Assembly (NCBI GenBank): GCA_001839685.1
Contig: MLAK01001283.1
Coordinates: forward strand, 7,662 to 18,307
Direction of reading: 5' to 3'
Length of the DNA: 10,646 nucleotides
Source: Tritrichomonas foetus
Taxonomy: Eukaryota; Parabasalia; Tritrichomonadida; Tritrichomonadidae
Position 1 is the stretch's first letter, and each line of letters begins with the position of its first letter. Positions 1 through 5,779 of this stretch are shown one piece after another. A program made the position numbers and the translations under genes. The notes beneath the pieces were generated by a model. That model did no database searches. It saw only the letters and a list, made by a program, of their open reading frames with translations, and was not told the DNA's origin.

Positions 1-133
1 GTTCTGAAAATAATGGATCACTATGTAAACATTCATCTACCAAAATATAAATATCATTCCATTTAGAAGGATTGAAATGAGTTTGATTATAAATGGCATT
101 ACAAATATTATTAATAAAGTACTTTTTGATCAT
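1..133 (-). CDS. 5'-partial CDS, unknown protein (runs off left edge)
   Basis: An open frame of 44 codons starts at an ATG whose A is at 133 and continues off position 1. It begins MIKKYFINNI and later reads NPSKWNDIYILVDECLH, with mixed composition and no stops, which looks coding rather than random AT-rich translation. It is too short to place in a family. It is transcribed away from the 103-aa gene at 193, with only 59 nt between the two ATGs, and that spacer holds a near-palindromic AAACGGTTT motif that could serve both genes. I see no canonical initiator on this strand close to the ATG, so a different start is possible. The gene is judged real from its residue composition and position only; its function is unknown. 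Confidence 0.5.
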   Translation of the reverse strand, partial: MIKKYFINNICNAIYNQTHFNPSKWNDIYILVDECLHSDPLFSE

Positions 134-138
134 CTTTT

Positions 139-192
139 TCTATTGTTTTAAAAACGGTTTGTTTCAAATTGAGTGGTCACTTCACTTTTTCA
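139..192 (+). promoter_or_regulatory. Promoter with double Inr, first duplicate copy
   Basis: Two overlapping parabasalid initiators (TCACT at 177-181 and 182-186) precede the ATG at 193. The A of the second, at 184, would give a 9-nt leader. Upstream lies TCTATTGTTTTAAAAACGGTTT (139-160), whose AACGG/AACCGT core resembles a Myb recognition element; Myb-type factors are known transcription regulators in Trichomonas. Nearly the same block precedes the next gene, so it was duplicated with its gene. Confidence 0.6.
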
Positions 193-504
193 ATGTCGGA
201 TAGTATAAGGACTGAATCATCTAATCATTCAATCGCATATTCACCTCAGAATAGACCTGAACTCGAGGAAATGCTTCATCAAAGATTTCAAGATCTCACC
301 GAAAAAGAGATCAAAGCCATTCTTATTGCTGGAGTTCTCATGAGTTGTTTCGGTAATGAAAATGGAACTGATGAAGAAATCCAAAATGCATATGATTTCA
401 TTTCTCTTGTTCAAGGTTACCTTGATCAACAACCTGAAGAGGTCAGGATTGTTCAAATTGGCTTTAGGATACTTCAAAGAACACAAGAAAGAAAAGAACA
501 GTAA
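193..504 (+). CDS. Small unknown protein, tandem duplicate copy 1 (103 aa)
   Basis: This 103-aa acidic, helix-rich protein has no family I recognise. The ATG at 193 is chosen because it lies 9 nt after an initiator; the frame is open further upstream only through a TTG. It has no signal peptide or membrane segment. The core LHQRF-DL-EKEIKAILI is followed by YDFISL and ends in LQRTQERKEQ. The downstream gene at 580 encodes a paralogue about 70% identical by eye over roughly 90 aligned residues; this copy carries a five-residue N-terminal insertion and two extra residues before YDFISL. Indels between the copies are whole codons, which suggests both were kept under coding constraint. The TAA lies in a TAAA context, as expected of the Trichomonas polyadenylation signal that overlaps the stop. 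Confidence 0.75.
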   Translation: MSDSIRTESSNHSIAYSPQNRPELEEMLHQRFQDLTEKEIKAILIAGVLMSCFGNENGTDEEIQNAYDFISLVQGYLDQQPEEVRIVQIGFRILQRTQERKEQ

Positions 505-526
505 ACAATTTAACTTTTTATTGATT

Positions 527-579
527 TCTATTGTTTTAAAACGGTTTATTTCAAATTGAGTAATCACTTCATTTTTTCA
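527..579 (+). promoter_or_regulatory. Promoter with double Inr, second duplicate copy
   Basis: Initiators TCACT (564-568) and TCATT (569-573) precede the ATG at 580, and the second gives a 9-nt leader, the same as in the upstream copy. The distal TCTATTGTTTTAAAACGG block starts at 527 and TTTCAAATTGAG follows at 549-560. Only a few positions differ from 139-192. Confidence 0.6.
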
Positions 580-870
580 ATGTCTGAAGAAACTAATCAT
601 CCAATTGAATATTCACCTGAAAATATATTTGAAGTTGAAGAAATGTTGCATCAAAGATTTCCAGATCTCAATGAAAAAGAGATCAAAGCTATTCTTATTG
701 GTGGAGTTCTCATGGACTGTTTCGAAAGCGAAAATGATACGGTTGAAGAAATGCAATACGATTTCATTTCTCTCGCTAATGGTTACATTAATAAACAGCC
801 TGAAGATGTCAGGATTGTTCAAGGAGGATTATTGATACTTCAAAGAGCACAAGAAAGAAAAGAACAGTAA
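580..870 (+). CDS. Small unknown protein, tandem duplicate copy 2 (96 aa)
   Basis: This is the paralogue of the gene at 193, in the same orientation and 75 nt downstream of it. The 96-aa product starts MSEETNHPIEYSPENIF and shares LHQRF-DL-EKEIKAILI-GVLM, YDFISL, QPE-VRIVQ and the C-terminal LQR-QERKEQ with its twin. Differences cluster at charged or exposed-looking positions, while the hydrophobic spine (AILI, GVLM, FISL, ILQR) is conserved, as expected for a folded helical protein. The ATG at 580 sits 9 nt after an initiator. The stop lies in GTAAAA, compatible with an overlapping TAAA polyadenylation signal. Separate leaders and promoters suggest two independent transcripts. Function unknown. 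Confidence 0.75.
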   Translation: MSEETNHPIEYSPENIFEVEEMLHQRFPDLNEKEIKAILIGGVLMDCFESENDTVEEMQYDFISLANGYINKQPEDVRIVQGGLLILQRAQERKEQ

Positions 871-903
871 AAAAGAGTAAAAACTTAATCAATTAATGTT
901 TGT

Positions 904-1001
904 TTACTTTTGGATTATTTTCTCCAAATATTTTTTAGCAATGTGTTTCGCTAAGTCTCGATCAGCAATCCAAAGTGCTGCTTGAAGAAGAGCTCTTTTT
1001 T
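904..1001 (-). other. Out-of-frame C-terminal continuation of the preceding gene
   Basis: Reading frame -1 relative to the gene at 1253 is open from the A6 run to a TAA at 904-906. It encodes about 31 residues rich in Ala, Leu, Lys and Ile in a heptad-like helical pattern ending EKIIQK. One added base in the run would extend the product from 100 to about 116 aa. Confidence 0.5.
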
Positions 1002-1253
1002 GATCTCATCAACTTTTTCAATGTAGTCTTGTTCATAGACATGTTGGAAGAGAAACTCGATGCATGCTTGAGTTGCAACTTCATAAATGGCTTTGATAAA
1101 TCTTGATGGAACTTCATCCATTTTTAACTCAGCATCAAATTTTTCAAGATCATCAACATTGAATCTTAACATGCGTTCCGTAAACTCTTCCGAGTTCTTC
1201 AGAACCATTTCAATGTCATTAATGTTTGAGTCAACGCGTACAACTTCCGACAT
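951..1253 (-). CDS. Unknown helical protein, frame probably interrupted near its C-terminus
   Basis: The ATG at 1253 lies 11 nt after an initiator read on the minus strand (TCACT, plus positions 1262-1266). The product as written has 100 aa, starts MSEVVRVDSNINDIEMVLKN and appears all-helical and acidic. The final segment KELFFKQHFGLLIET looks unlike the rest. After an A6 run (T6 on the plus strand at 996-1001) the -1 frame is open and reads RALLQAALWIADRDLAKHIA and onward to a stop at 904-906, which looks far more like a natural amphipathic C-terminus. Either the assembly lost one base in the run, or the gene is genuinely shifted. It is divergently paired with the gene at 1316 and shares a 62-nt promoter with it. 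No family recognised. Confidence 0.65.
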   Translation of the reverse strand: MSEVVRVDSNINDIEMVLKNSEEFTERMLRFNVDDLEKFDAELKMDEVPSRFIKAIYEVATQACIEFLFQHVYEQDYIEKVDEIKKELFFKQHFGLLIET

Positions 1254-1315
1254 TATAAAAAAGTGAAGTGTCAAATAGTCCGACCATTAGTCACTTCATC
1301 ACTTCACTTTTTAAA
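1254..1315. promoter_or_regulatory. Bidirectional promoter with inverted Inr repeats
   Basis: The 62-nt spacer between two divergent ATGs contains a perfect 13-nt inverted repeat: AAAAAGTGAAGTG at 1258-1270 and CACTTCACTTTTT at 1300-1312. Each arm places a TCACT initiator about 10-11 nt from its own ATG. An extra TCACTTCAT at 1291-1299 adds further initiators toward the right-hand gene. Confidence 0.65.
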
Positions 1316-1559
1316 ATGTCCACTGATTCAACATCGAGCTATATAGAGTCATTACCAGAATCATTTTGGGAGAAATTTAAAGAAATTAGAACACTTAAAA
1401 AAGAAATAGAAATTACAGAAGAAAAAATTGACAAGCATGAAGCTGAAAATTGAAAATCTTAATAAAATCTTATTCAAACAAAGAGAAGAATGGATAGATA
1501 AAAAGAAATGGATACATCATCATTTAAATCAGATTCTTGATGAATCATCAACTGACTAA
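1316..1559 (+). pseudogene. Short coiled-coil gene split by a frameshift
   Basis: The ATG at 1316, 10 nt after an initiator A, starts MSTDSTSSYIESLPESFWEK and continues into a charged helix (KKEIEITEEKIDKHEAEN), ending at a TGA at 1451-1453 after 45 aa. From 1410 the +1 frame is open and continues the same kind of helix (KLKIENLNKILFKQREEW, then IDKKKWIHHHLNQILDESSTD) to TAA at 1557-1559. The two parts together would give roughly 80 aa with a long coiled coil. The A6 run at 1422-1427 is the likely shift site. A sequencing slip is as likely as true gene death, so this may be an intact gene in the organism. The stop lies in CTAAAT, giving a TAAA signal. The next gene converges on it, 52 nt away. 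Confidence 0.5.
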
Positions 1560-1611
1560 ATAAAAAGTCATTTTTTATTTTAACTTATACTTTTTGGATA
1601 AATTTATATTT

Positions 1612-1821
1612 TTATGAATGAGCTATTACAACAAAATGAGGAGTATCTGAATGAACACTGACCTCATAAGTGTACAAATCTTCATCATATTCATAATCAA
1701 CGACAAAACCATTAATAATANAAATTACATCTCCCGTTGATTTCTGTTTCACATAAACACCGATATTATTACAATAATATTCAAAATCATTAGCATTAAA
1801 AACTCTAATTTCAAAAAACAT
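1612..1821 (-). CDS. Small unknown protein (69 aa)
   Basis: This 69-aa acidic protein begins MFFEIRVFNANDFEYYCNNI and looks beta-rich, with alternating hydrophobic residues (GVYVKQKSTGDVI, IINGFVVDYEYDEDLYTYEVSVHSD and a final PHFVVIAHS). An N at 1721 leaves one residue undetermined. The ATG at 1821 is the only in-frame start. Its upstream sequence has a variant initiator, TCAGT, where the fourth base is G instead of a pyrimidine, 7 nt before the ATG. It follows the 89-aa gene on the same strand by only 21 nt, so it might also be read through from that promoter. The stop overlaps TAAA. No family recognised; the fold idea rests on residue pattern only. Confidence 0.6.
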   Translation of the reverse strand: MFFEIRVFNANDFEYYCNNIGVYVKQKSTGDVIXIINGFVVDYEYDEDLYTYEVSVHSDTPHFVVIAHS

Positions 1822-1842
1822 TTATACTGAAAATAAAAATTA

Positions 1843-2112
1843 TTATTGTTTAGTTAAATCATCAATTGTATCATTAACGATCTTCACTAATGGTTTCAAA
1901 TCCATTAAAGTGTTGTGAATATCACCTTCAACATCAGTTAACTCATCTTTGAGTTCTTTTTGCCTCTTTCGAAGGTCTTGCAATCGTGTCATTAGAAAGT
2001 CAATTGACTCTCTTGGATCAGGTTTTGGTGGTGAAAAGACAAATGATGGTTTGCCAAATTGAGATCCTGAACCGAAAGCCGAAGTACCTGGTGACGGTGG
2101 TAACTGAGACAT
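1843..2112 (-). CDS. Small FG-containing coiled-coil protein, nucleoporin-like
   Basis: The 89-aa product has two parts. Residues 1-34 are low-complexity and rich in Gly, Ser, Pro and Phe, with FG-type pairs (AFGSGSQFGKPSFVFSPPKP). Residues 35-89 form a charged amphipathic helix (FLMTRLQDLRKRQKELKDEL, then a second helix ending IDDLTKQ), likely a coiled coil. FG-rich segments joined to coiled coils are the layout of central-channel nucleoporins of the Nup62/Nup54/Nup58 group, but those are several hundred residues long, so this could be a miniature relative, a fragment or simple coincidence. The ATG at 2112 is chosen because a TCACT initiator (plus 2120-2124) lies 10 nt upstream; the frame stays open upstream without a better start. 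Confidence 0.65.
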   Translation of the reverse strand: MSQLPPSPGTSAFGSGSQFGKPSFVFSPPKPDPRESIDFLMTRLQDLRKRQKELKDELTDVEGDIHNTLMDLKPLVKIVNDTIDDLTKQ

Positions 2113-2124
2113 AAATAAAAGTGA
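2113..2124 (-). promoter_or_regulatory. Inr of the 89-aa FG-like gene
   Basis: Read on the minus strand, TTCACTTTTATTTATG places the initiator A opposite position 2122, giving a 10-nt leader before the ATG at 2112. The layout matches the other small genes of the cluster. Confidence 0.55.
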
Positions 2125-2223
2125 ACTGAATAAATACCTATTGTTAAAAAATAAACTATTCAAAAAGTTTCTATTGTCTTTTAATCATTTCATTTTTTTT
2201 GTCACTTTTTTATTATATCACTG

Positions 2224-2273
2224 GTTAACTCACTTCTGTTAACTCACTTTAGATAACTCATTAATGTTAACTA
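2224..2273 (+). repeat. Four degenerate 14-15-nt tandem repeats, core GTTAACTCACTT
   Basis: GTTAACTCACTT occurs at 2224-2235 and again at 2238-2249, followed by the decayed copies ATAACTCATT (2253-2262) and GTTAACTA (2266-2273). The first two units contain a TCACT initiator and a GTTAAC palindrome. No gene starts just downstream, so these may be regulatory sites, an orphan promoter or part of an element end. Confidence 0.6.
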
Positions 2274-2284
2274 ATATTATAAAA

Positions 2285-2302
2285 TTAAAAAGTACATAAC
2301 CT
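2285..2302 (+). repeat. Candidate left terminal inverted repeat
   Basis: TTAAAAAGTACATAACCT pairs with the reverse complement of 5752-5769 at 17 of 18 positions. It lies about 350 bp past the 3' end of the transposase gene. Confidence 0.4.
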
Positions 2303-2316
2303 ACGCTTCTACGCTT
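2301..2316 (+). repeat. Perfect 8-bp tandem duplication CTACGCTT
   Basis: CTACGCTTCTACGCTT is an exact head-to-tail duplication, GC-richer than its surroundings. Eight base pairs is the target-duplication length of P and hAT elements, so an excision footprint is possible. It may also simply be subterminal sequence of the candidate transposon. Confidence 0.55.
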
Positions 2317-2653
2317 ATGATTTTATTTATATTTTCTCCATATAATTAACATAAATAAAAAATATTATATCCAGAATATTAAGAGATTTTGTCTTTTTAT
2401 TTATGAGATATTCTTTGATTAATAAAAAAAGGAATTTGTTTAGAAATATTTTTTATTTTGAATACTTGACGATCGTCTATTCCATTGAAAATGAAAATCT
2501 ACTTTTTTTCCACACATATGTGGATATTTCTTTGATTTTTAAGTGTATTTGCATGGATAAGCTCCTTCAACATGATTTTAAGACAGAAAAAAATTTTGCG
2601 AAAAAAATAAGATTCACTAATAATCTCAGAATTAATGGAAATTTCCTTTTTTA
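2303..2653. other. Noncoding AT-rich tail of candidate transposon
   Basis: This stretch lies between the left inverted repeat and the transposase stop codon. An ATG-started plus-strand frame crosses it (2403-2744), but it overlaps the transposase antisense and shows only AT-driven Phe/Ile/Asn/Lys composition. I see no convincing gene, RNA or promoter here. Confidence 0.5.
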
Positions 2654-5005
2654 TTATTTAGTTAAATTTCGTGAAATAATTGATTCTCCACTCCTTCCCA
2701 AAGTTCCATTTCGCGGAATTTTAATTGGAGCATGGCAAAGATAAAGTTTCTCAATAAATGTATAAAGAATCTCAGAGAGCAAGAATGCATTTGATAAATC
2801 AATATTTTCTCGATAACCACATAAAGCAAAGAATCCATTGATAATCATATCATCAGTCACTTCAGTGAATTTAATACTTGCCAGGTCATCTTTACGAATT
2901 GTGTCATCAAATGTAATACCACCTTGATAATCTCGGCGCCTTTTTCTCGTTTTAATTCCCATTTGATTTATAAACGACACTCCTAAATTATACTTACTCA
3001 AGAAAGATAAAATTGATTCCAATGAATCATTTCTCCTACAACCAGTTCTAATCTGGCCATTTACATGTTCTTCAGTCATTGTTGACAAACGTGAAAAGTT
3101 TATCGTTCCCCCTTTTTGTAACTCATAAATCATCACGAGAAGAGTATTTACTGCTCGCACTAATGCTTCTAATGGCGCTACGTATTGTCGTTTCTTGTCA
3201 TTATTAGTAACTCCCGCTTTTGCAATACCATGTCCTAATTTATTGGTCTCAATATAATTAATAAATTTCATGTTTATTTTAAATGATAATTTCAATAGTA
3301 AAATTCGTGTTTCTCTATCTATCTTTTCGTTTCGTACACTCTCAAACCAAAATGCCACTGGTAAAACATAGAGAGCCTCATGATAAAAATTATGCTCTAA
3401 CAAATTCTTGACGACTGGTATTGAAAAGAGTCCAATCGGATATTCATCTTGCATTTTACCTAGAGGTGACATGTCTATCAATATATCTCCAAGGTCACAA
3501 CAAGATTTAATTTTTTCTATATCTAAAAAAAATGAAGAATCTGTGGGATGGACAGTTAAAACATGAAAAAGTAACCACGATCTCCTATTTTTACCGTAAT
3601 GGATTAAGTCTGTAATAAACAGTGGTTTAGATTCTGAATAGATTGGAACATATTGAATTAATTTTGATATGTCATCACTATTTAAACTTCTCCAAAAATC
3701 ATAAAATTCTCTGTGATATCTACTATATCCAATATCTCCATCCACACATGCGTAGACTGGAAAAAATCTGGTATGATAGCGAAGAAACAGTAACAGATTC
3801 ATAAAATCTTCTCTAATTTCCACACCTGCCTGCCCATTTGAATGAGGAATTGTATGTATTACTATATTATCAATTTCATAATCTAAAGGCATCGCTAAAG
3901 CAATGAAGAGATTTGAAAACTGTTTTGGTGATTTTGGTCGAGGTAAAGCTTTTAGTTCTTCACGAATAATCTCAATGCTTTGCTTTCGATTTATGTCACC
4001 AATAATCATGGGACATTCATCAATGCCTATTTTTTCATTATTGGTTATTTTCTCAAATAGTTGTGTTTGTGTACATAATGTTTCTTCAATATTCTCATTA
4101 ACTTCGTGATAATCTTCATCATCAGAATCAATTTCATCGATATAATTTTGCTCGTTATCCAAAATCGGAAGAGTTTCGTTCAATTCTGACTTTTTTTCAA
4201 ATAATTTAAATTTAATAGCATCGAATGCGACGCAGCAGCGATATTGTCCTTCAAAACTTGGATATTTAATAATATTTAACATTTCTTCTATATATTGATA
4301 ATCAGTTAGACACATTCTAATAGAGCGAACTTGGTTTCGAAATTCATTATTTATGGTAGTCATTGATGGTAACGGAATAATTTGTCGAATAATATTTAAA
4401 ATAGAAGGAGAATACATCGCAATAATAAATGAAAGTCGCTTCATATATTCATTATGCCGCCAATTTTTGAATTTTGTGGTTACATTACACAGTAAATTTT
4501 CCATGACTAGTTTTGTAACATCACTAACTTGAGAATGAAATTGAATATTTTTTGTTTGTATAATGACGGTATTTGTACTTGGCTGGCATTTATGAATATA
4601 TGTTGCTTTTTTGGCATTTTTTTCAATTAATTTATTGTTTTTAACTTTTTTTGCTTCTCGCATTTTTTCGCACACTTGCGATGATGATTGTTTTTCCCGT
4701 TTAAAATTAGCTGGCATGACATAATGATTACCAATTTGAATAAAAACCGCTGGATAATGGACATAAACAAAAGGGAAGCTTGATTTTTCATTGTCTTGAG
4801 AATCAAAAACAACCATTTCAGAGTCAGAAACTGGCGAATTTTCTAAAATCGAATCTAAAAATAAATAATGTGTGATTGTATGTTCAGGAATATTGCATAA
4901 AACTTTGTCATTTCTACAACCAAGTGATATTGATGGTACATTCGGCGAATAATCATGATTTTCAAAGAGATGCGAATTATGTACGTTTTCTATCATACTG
5001 ACCAT
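2654..5005 (-). CDS. P-superfamily-like DDE/RNase H-fold transposase (783 aa)
   Basis: This is the probable transposase of the enclosing element, cutting and rejoining DNA in the nucleus. Motifs appear in the order expected of P/THAP9-type enzymes: LPSMTTINNEF (212-222), like the LPS-TL motif ahead of the catalytic domain; VAFDAIKFKLF (259-269), a first RNase H beta strand with Asp262; VYACVDGDIGY (417-427) with Asp422; TDLIHYGKNRRS (465-476), matching the DPPHLLKN-RN motif; and LSTMTEEHVNGQIR (640-653), with Glu645/646 as candidate third acid. The gap from Asp422 to Glu645 is close to that recalled for Drosophila P transposase (303 to 531). A basic stretch (115-133) may bind DNA; an acidic insert lies near 290-300. 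I see no THAP zinc finger. The frame is intact. A TCACT initiator abuts the ATG at 5005, leaving a 2-nt leader, so Met4 at 4996 (12-nt leader) may be the true start. Confidence 0.6.
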   Translation of the reverse strand: MVSMIENVHNSHLFENHDYSPNVPSISLGCRNDKVLCNIPEHTITHYLFLDSILENSPVSDSEMVVFDSQDNEKSSFPFVYVHYPAVFIQIGNHYVMPANFKREKQSSSQVCEKMREAKKVKNNKLIEKNAKKATYIHKCQPSTNTVIIQTKNIQFHSQVSDVTKLVMENLLCNVTTKFKNWRHNEYMKRLSFIIAMYSPSILNIIRQIIPLPSMTTINNEFRNQVRSIRMCLTDYQYIEEMLNIIKYPSFEGQYRCCVAFDAIKFKLFEKKSELNETLPILDNEQNYIDEIDSDDEDYHEVNENIEETLCTQTQLFEKITNNEKIGIDECPMIIGDINRKQSIEIIREELKALPRPKSPKQFSNLFIALAMPLDYEIDNIVIHTIPHSNGQAGVEIREDFMNLLLFLRYHTRFFPVYACVDGDIGYSRYHREFYDFWRSLNSDDISKLIQYVPIYSESKPLFITDLIHYGKNRRSWLLFHVLTVHPTDSSFFLDIEKIKSCCDLGDILIDMSPLGKMQDEYPIGLFSIPVVKNLLEHNFYHEALYVLPVAFWFESVRNEKIDRETRILLLKLSFKINMKFINYIETNKLGHGIAKAGVTNNDKKRQYVAPLEALVRAVNTLLVMIYELQKGGTINFSRLSTMTEEHVNGQIRTGCRRNDSLESILSFLSKYNLGVSFINQMGIKTRKRRRDYQGGITFDDTIRKDDLASIKFTEVTDDMIINGFFALCGYRENIDLSNAFLLSEILYTFIEKLYLCHAPIKIPRNGTLGRSGESIISRNLTK

Positions 5006-5010
5006 AGTGA
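5006..5010 (-). promoter_or_regulatory. Inr of the transposase gene
   Basis: On the minus strand the sequence reads TCACT directly followed by ATG. The A of the initiator is opposite 5008. The distance fits Met4 at 4996 (12 nt) better than Met1 at 5005. Confidence 0.5.
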
Positions 5011-5286
5011 CTAATTGGTGATATTACAGTTGACTATTATCTTTAAATAGTATATATCAAATTGAAAAGTCAAAAATTTGCGAAAAATGATATTTGGTGT
5101 ATTTTGAAATCGTGACATCATATGATGAAAATTCATATAATAGTTCATATTATCCTATAATACATTTCCAAATAATTTTCTGGGAACAATTTCCAAAAAT
5201 TAATATTAAATAAAATTCATATTCGTAAGTTTCATAGTTTATTAAGAATGTCCGTGATTTTAAGTGAGTTGTATACAATTAGTTCA
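5011..5286. other. AT-rich noncoding spacer upstream of the transposase
   Basis: No frame here looks coding. The only notable structure is a perfect 12-bp palindrome, CATCATATGATG, at 5116-5127. This is the region where promoter or transposase-binding sites of the minus-strand gene would lie. Confidence 0.4.
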
Positions 5287-5751
5287 TTAGACTTTGAGCA
5301 AATATCGAATTTTTTTTTGAGAACCAAATTCTCGATAACTAAAAGACAAAAATACTTGACAAATCGATGTTAATACATTCTGACGAAACTGTGCATGTTG
5401 GCAAAGTTTGAAAAAAATTCTAAGTATCAATCTTTCGGAAAATTCAAATTTAATAAAATTGACGTATTGCAAGATAAATTCGATAAAATTTTCCACATAG
5501 TAGAGATAATCAAGAGAAATATTTGAGTAACTCTTTGATCTAGTGGAAAAGGCAAAATCTTTCATCTACCTTGAGATTTTAGAAAAAATGTGTAATTTCG
5601 ATAATTGTAATCAAGCGAACTTTGGCATTTTTTATTGGNTNNNATCTATTCAGCAAAAATTCGTTGCTGTAAATTAAGCATCAGAAAGTCGAGAAGTTGT
5701 TTCAAAGATTCGAAAAAGTTCAGTTTATGTAATGAAAATAAACGTATTTCC
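5287..5751 (-). pseudogene. Decayed gene fragment, unknown helical family
   Basis: Minus-strand translation gives coding-like blocks in different frames separated by stops and Ns. The first runs from the right inverted repeat (VHNLEIRLFSLHKLNFFESL, then KQLLDFLMLNLQQRIFAE) to a TAG at 5646-5648. The second, ending near 5287, includes SLDYLYYVENFIEFILQYVN and RLILRIFFKLCQHAQFRQNV. These are hydrophobic, helical and not typical of random AT-rich sequence. There is no usable ATG-started gene; 5638-5643 contains undetermined bases. The family was not identified. It lies between the transposase promoter and the right inverted repeat, so it is either a captured fragment inside the transposon or evidence that the proposed boundary is wrong. 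Confidence 0.4.
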
Positions 5752-5769
5752 AGGTTGTGTACTTTTTAA
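5752..5769 (+). repeat. Candidate right terminal inverted repeat
   Basis: AGGTTGTGTACTTTTTAA is the reverse complement of 2285-2302 except for one base. It lies 11 bp left of a strong hairpin and about 750 bp upstream of the transposase start. Confidence 0.4.
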
Positions 5770-5779
5770 AATTACTATC

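Larger units (their letters stand above)
2285..5769 (-). mobile_element. Candidate P-superfamily DNA transposon, about 3.5 kb
   Basis: The span is bounded by an 18-nt inverted repeat with one mismatch: TTAAAAAGTACATAACCT at 2285-2302, and its partner at 5752-5769. Similarity seems to continue weakly inward (a TACG then TTAT pattern on both sides). Inside lies a full-length minus-strand transposase gene. P elements are typically about 3 kb with terminal inverted repeats and 8-bp target duplications. I could not identify a matching 8-bp duplication next to these repeats, and decayed coding sequence reaches to the right-hand repeat, so the exact boundaries remain uncertain. Confidence 0.4.

Noticed and set aside
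169..192. N-terminal extension of the first duplicate gene from a TTG (likewise 556-579 in the second)
   Set aside because: TTG is not expected to start translation here, and the initiator places transcription starts inside this segment.
241..567. Minus-strand 108-codon ORF and the +1-frame ORF at 356-559
   Set aside because: Both are shadows of the duplicated genes, which have better starts, promoters and paralogue support.
996..1001. Programmed -1 ribosomal frameshifting
   Set aside because: The run is preceded by C in the heptamer position, so tandem slippage would mispair; a lost base is simpler.
2403..2744. 113-codon plus-strand ORF with ATG
   Set aside because: It overlaps the transposase C-terminus antisense, has composition expected of AT-rich DNA (Phe, Ile, Asn, Lys), and lacks an initiator before its ATG.
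3903..4109. 68-codon plus-strand ORF within the transposase
   Set aside because: It is antisense to a conserved-looking frame; no promoter or recognisable protein.
2654..5005. THAP zinc finger at the transposase N-terminus
   Set aside because: Cysteines and histidines in residues 1-140 do not form the C2CH spacing.
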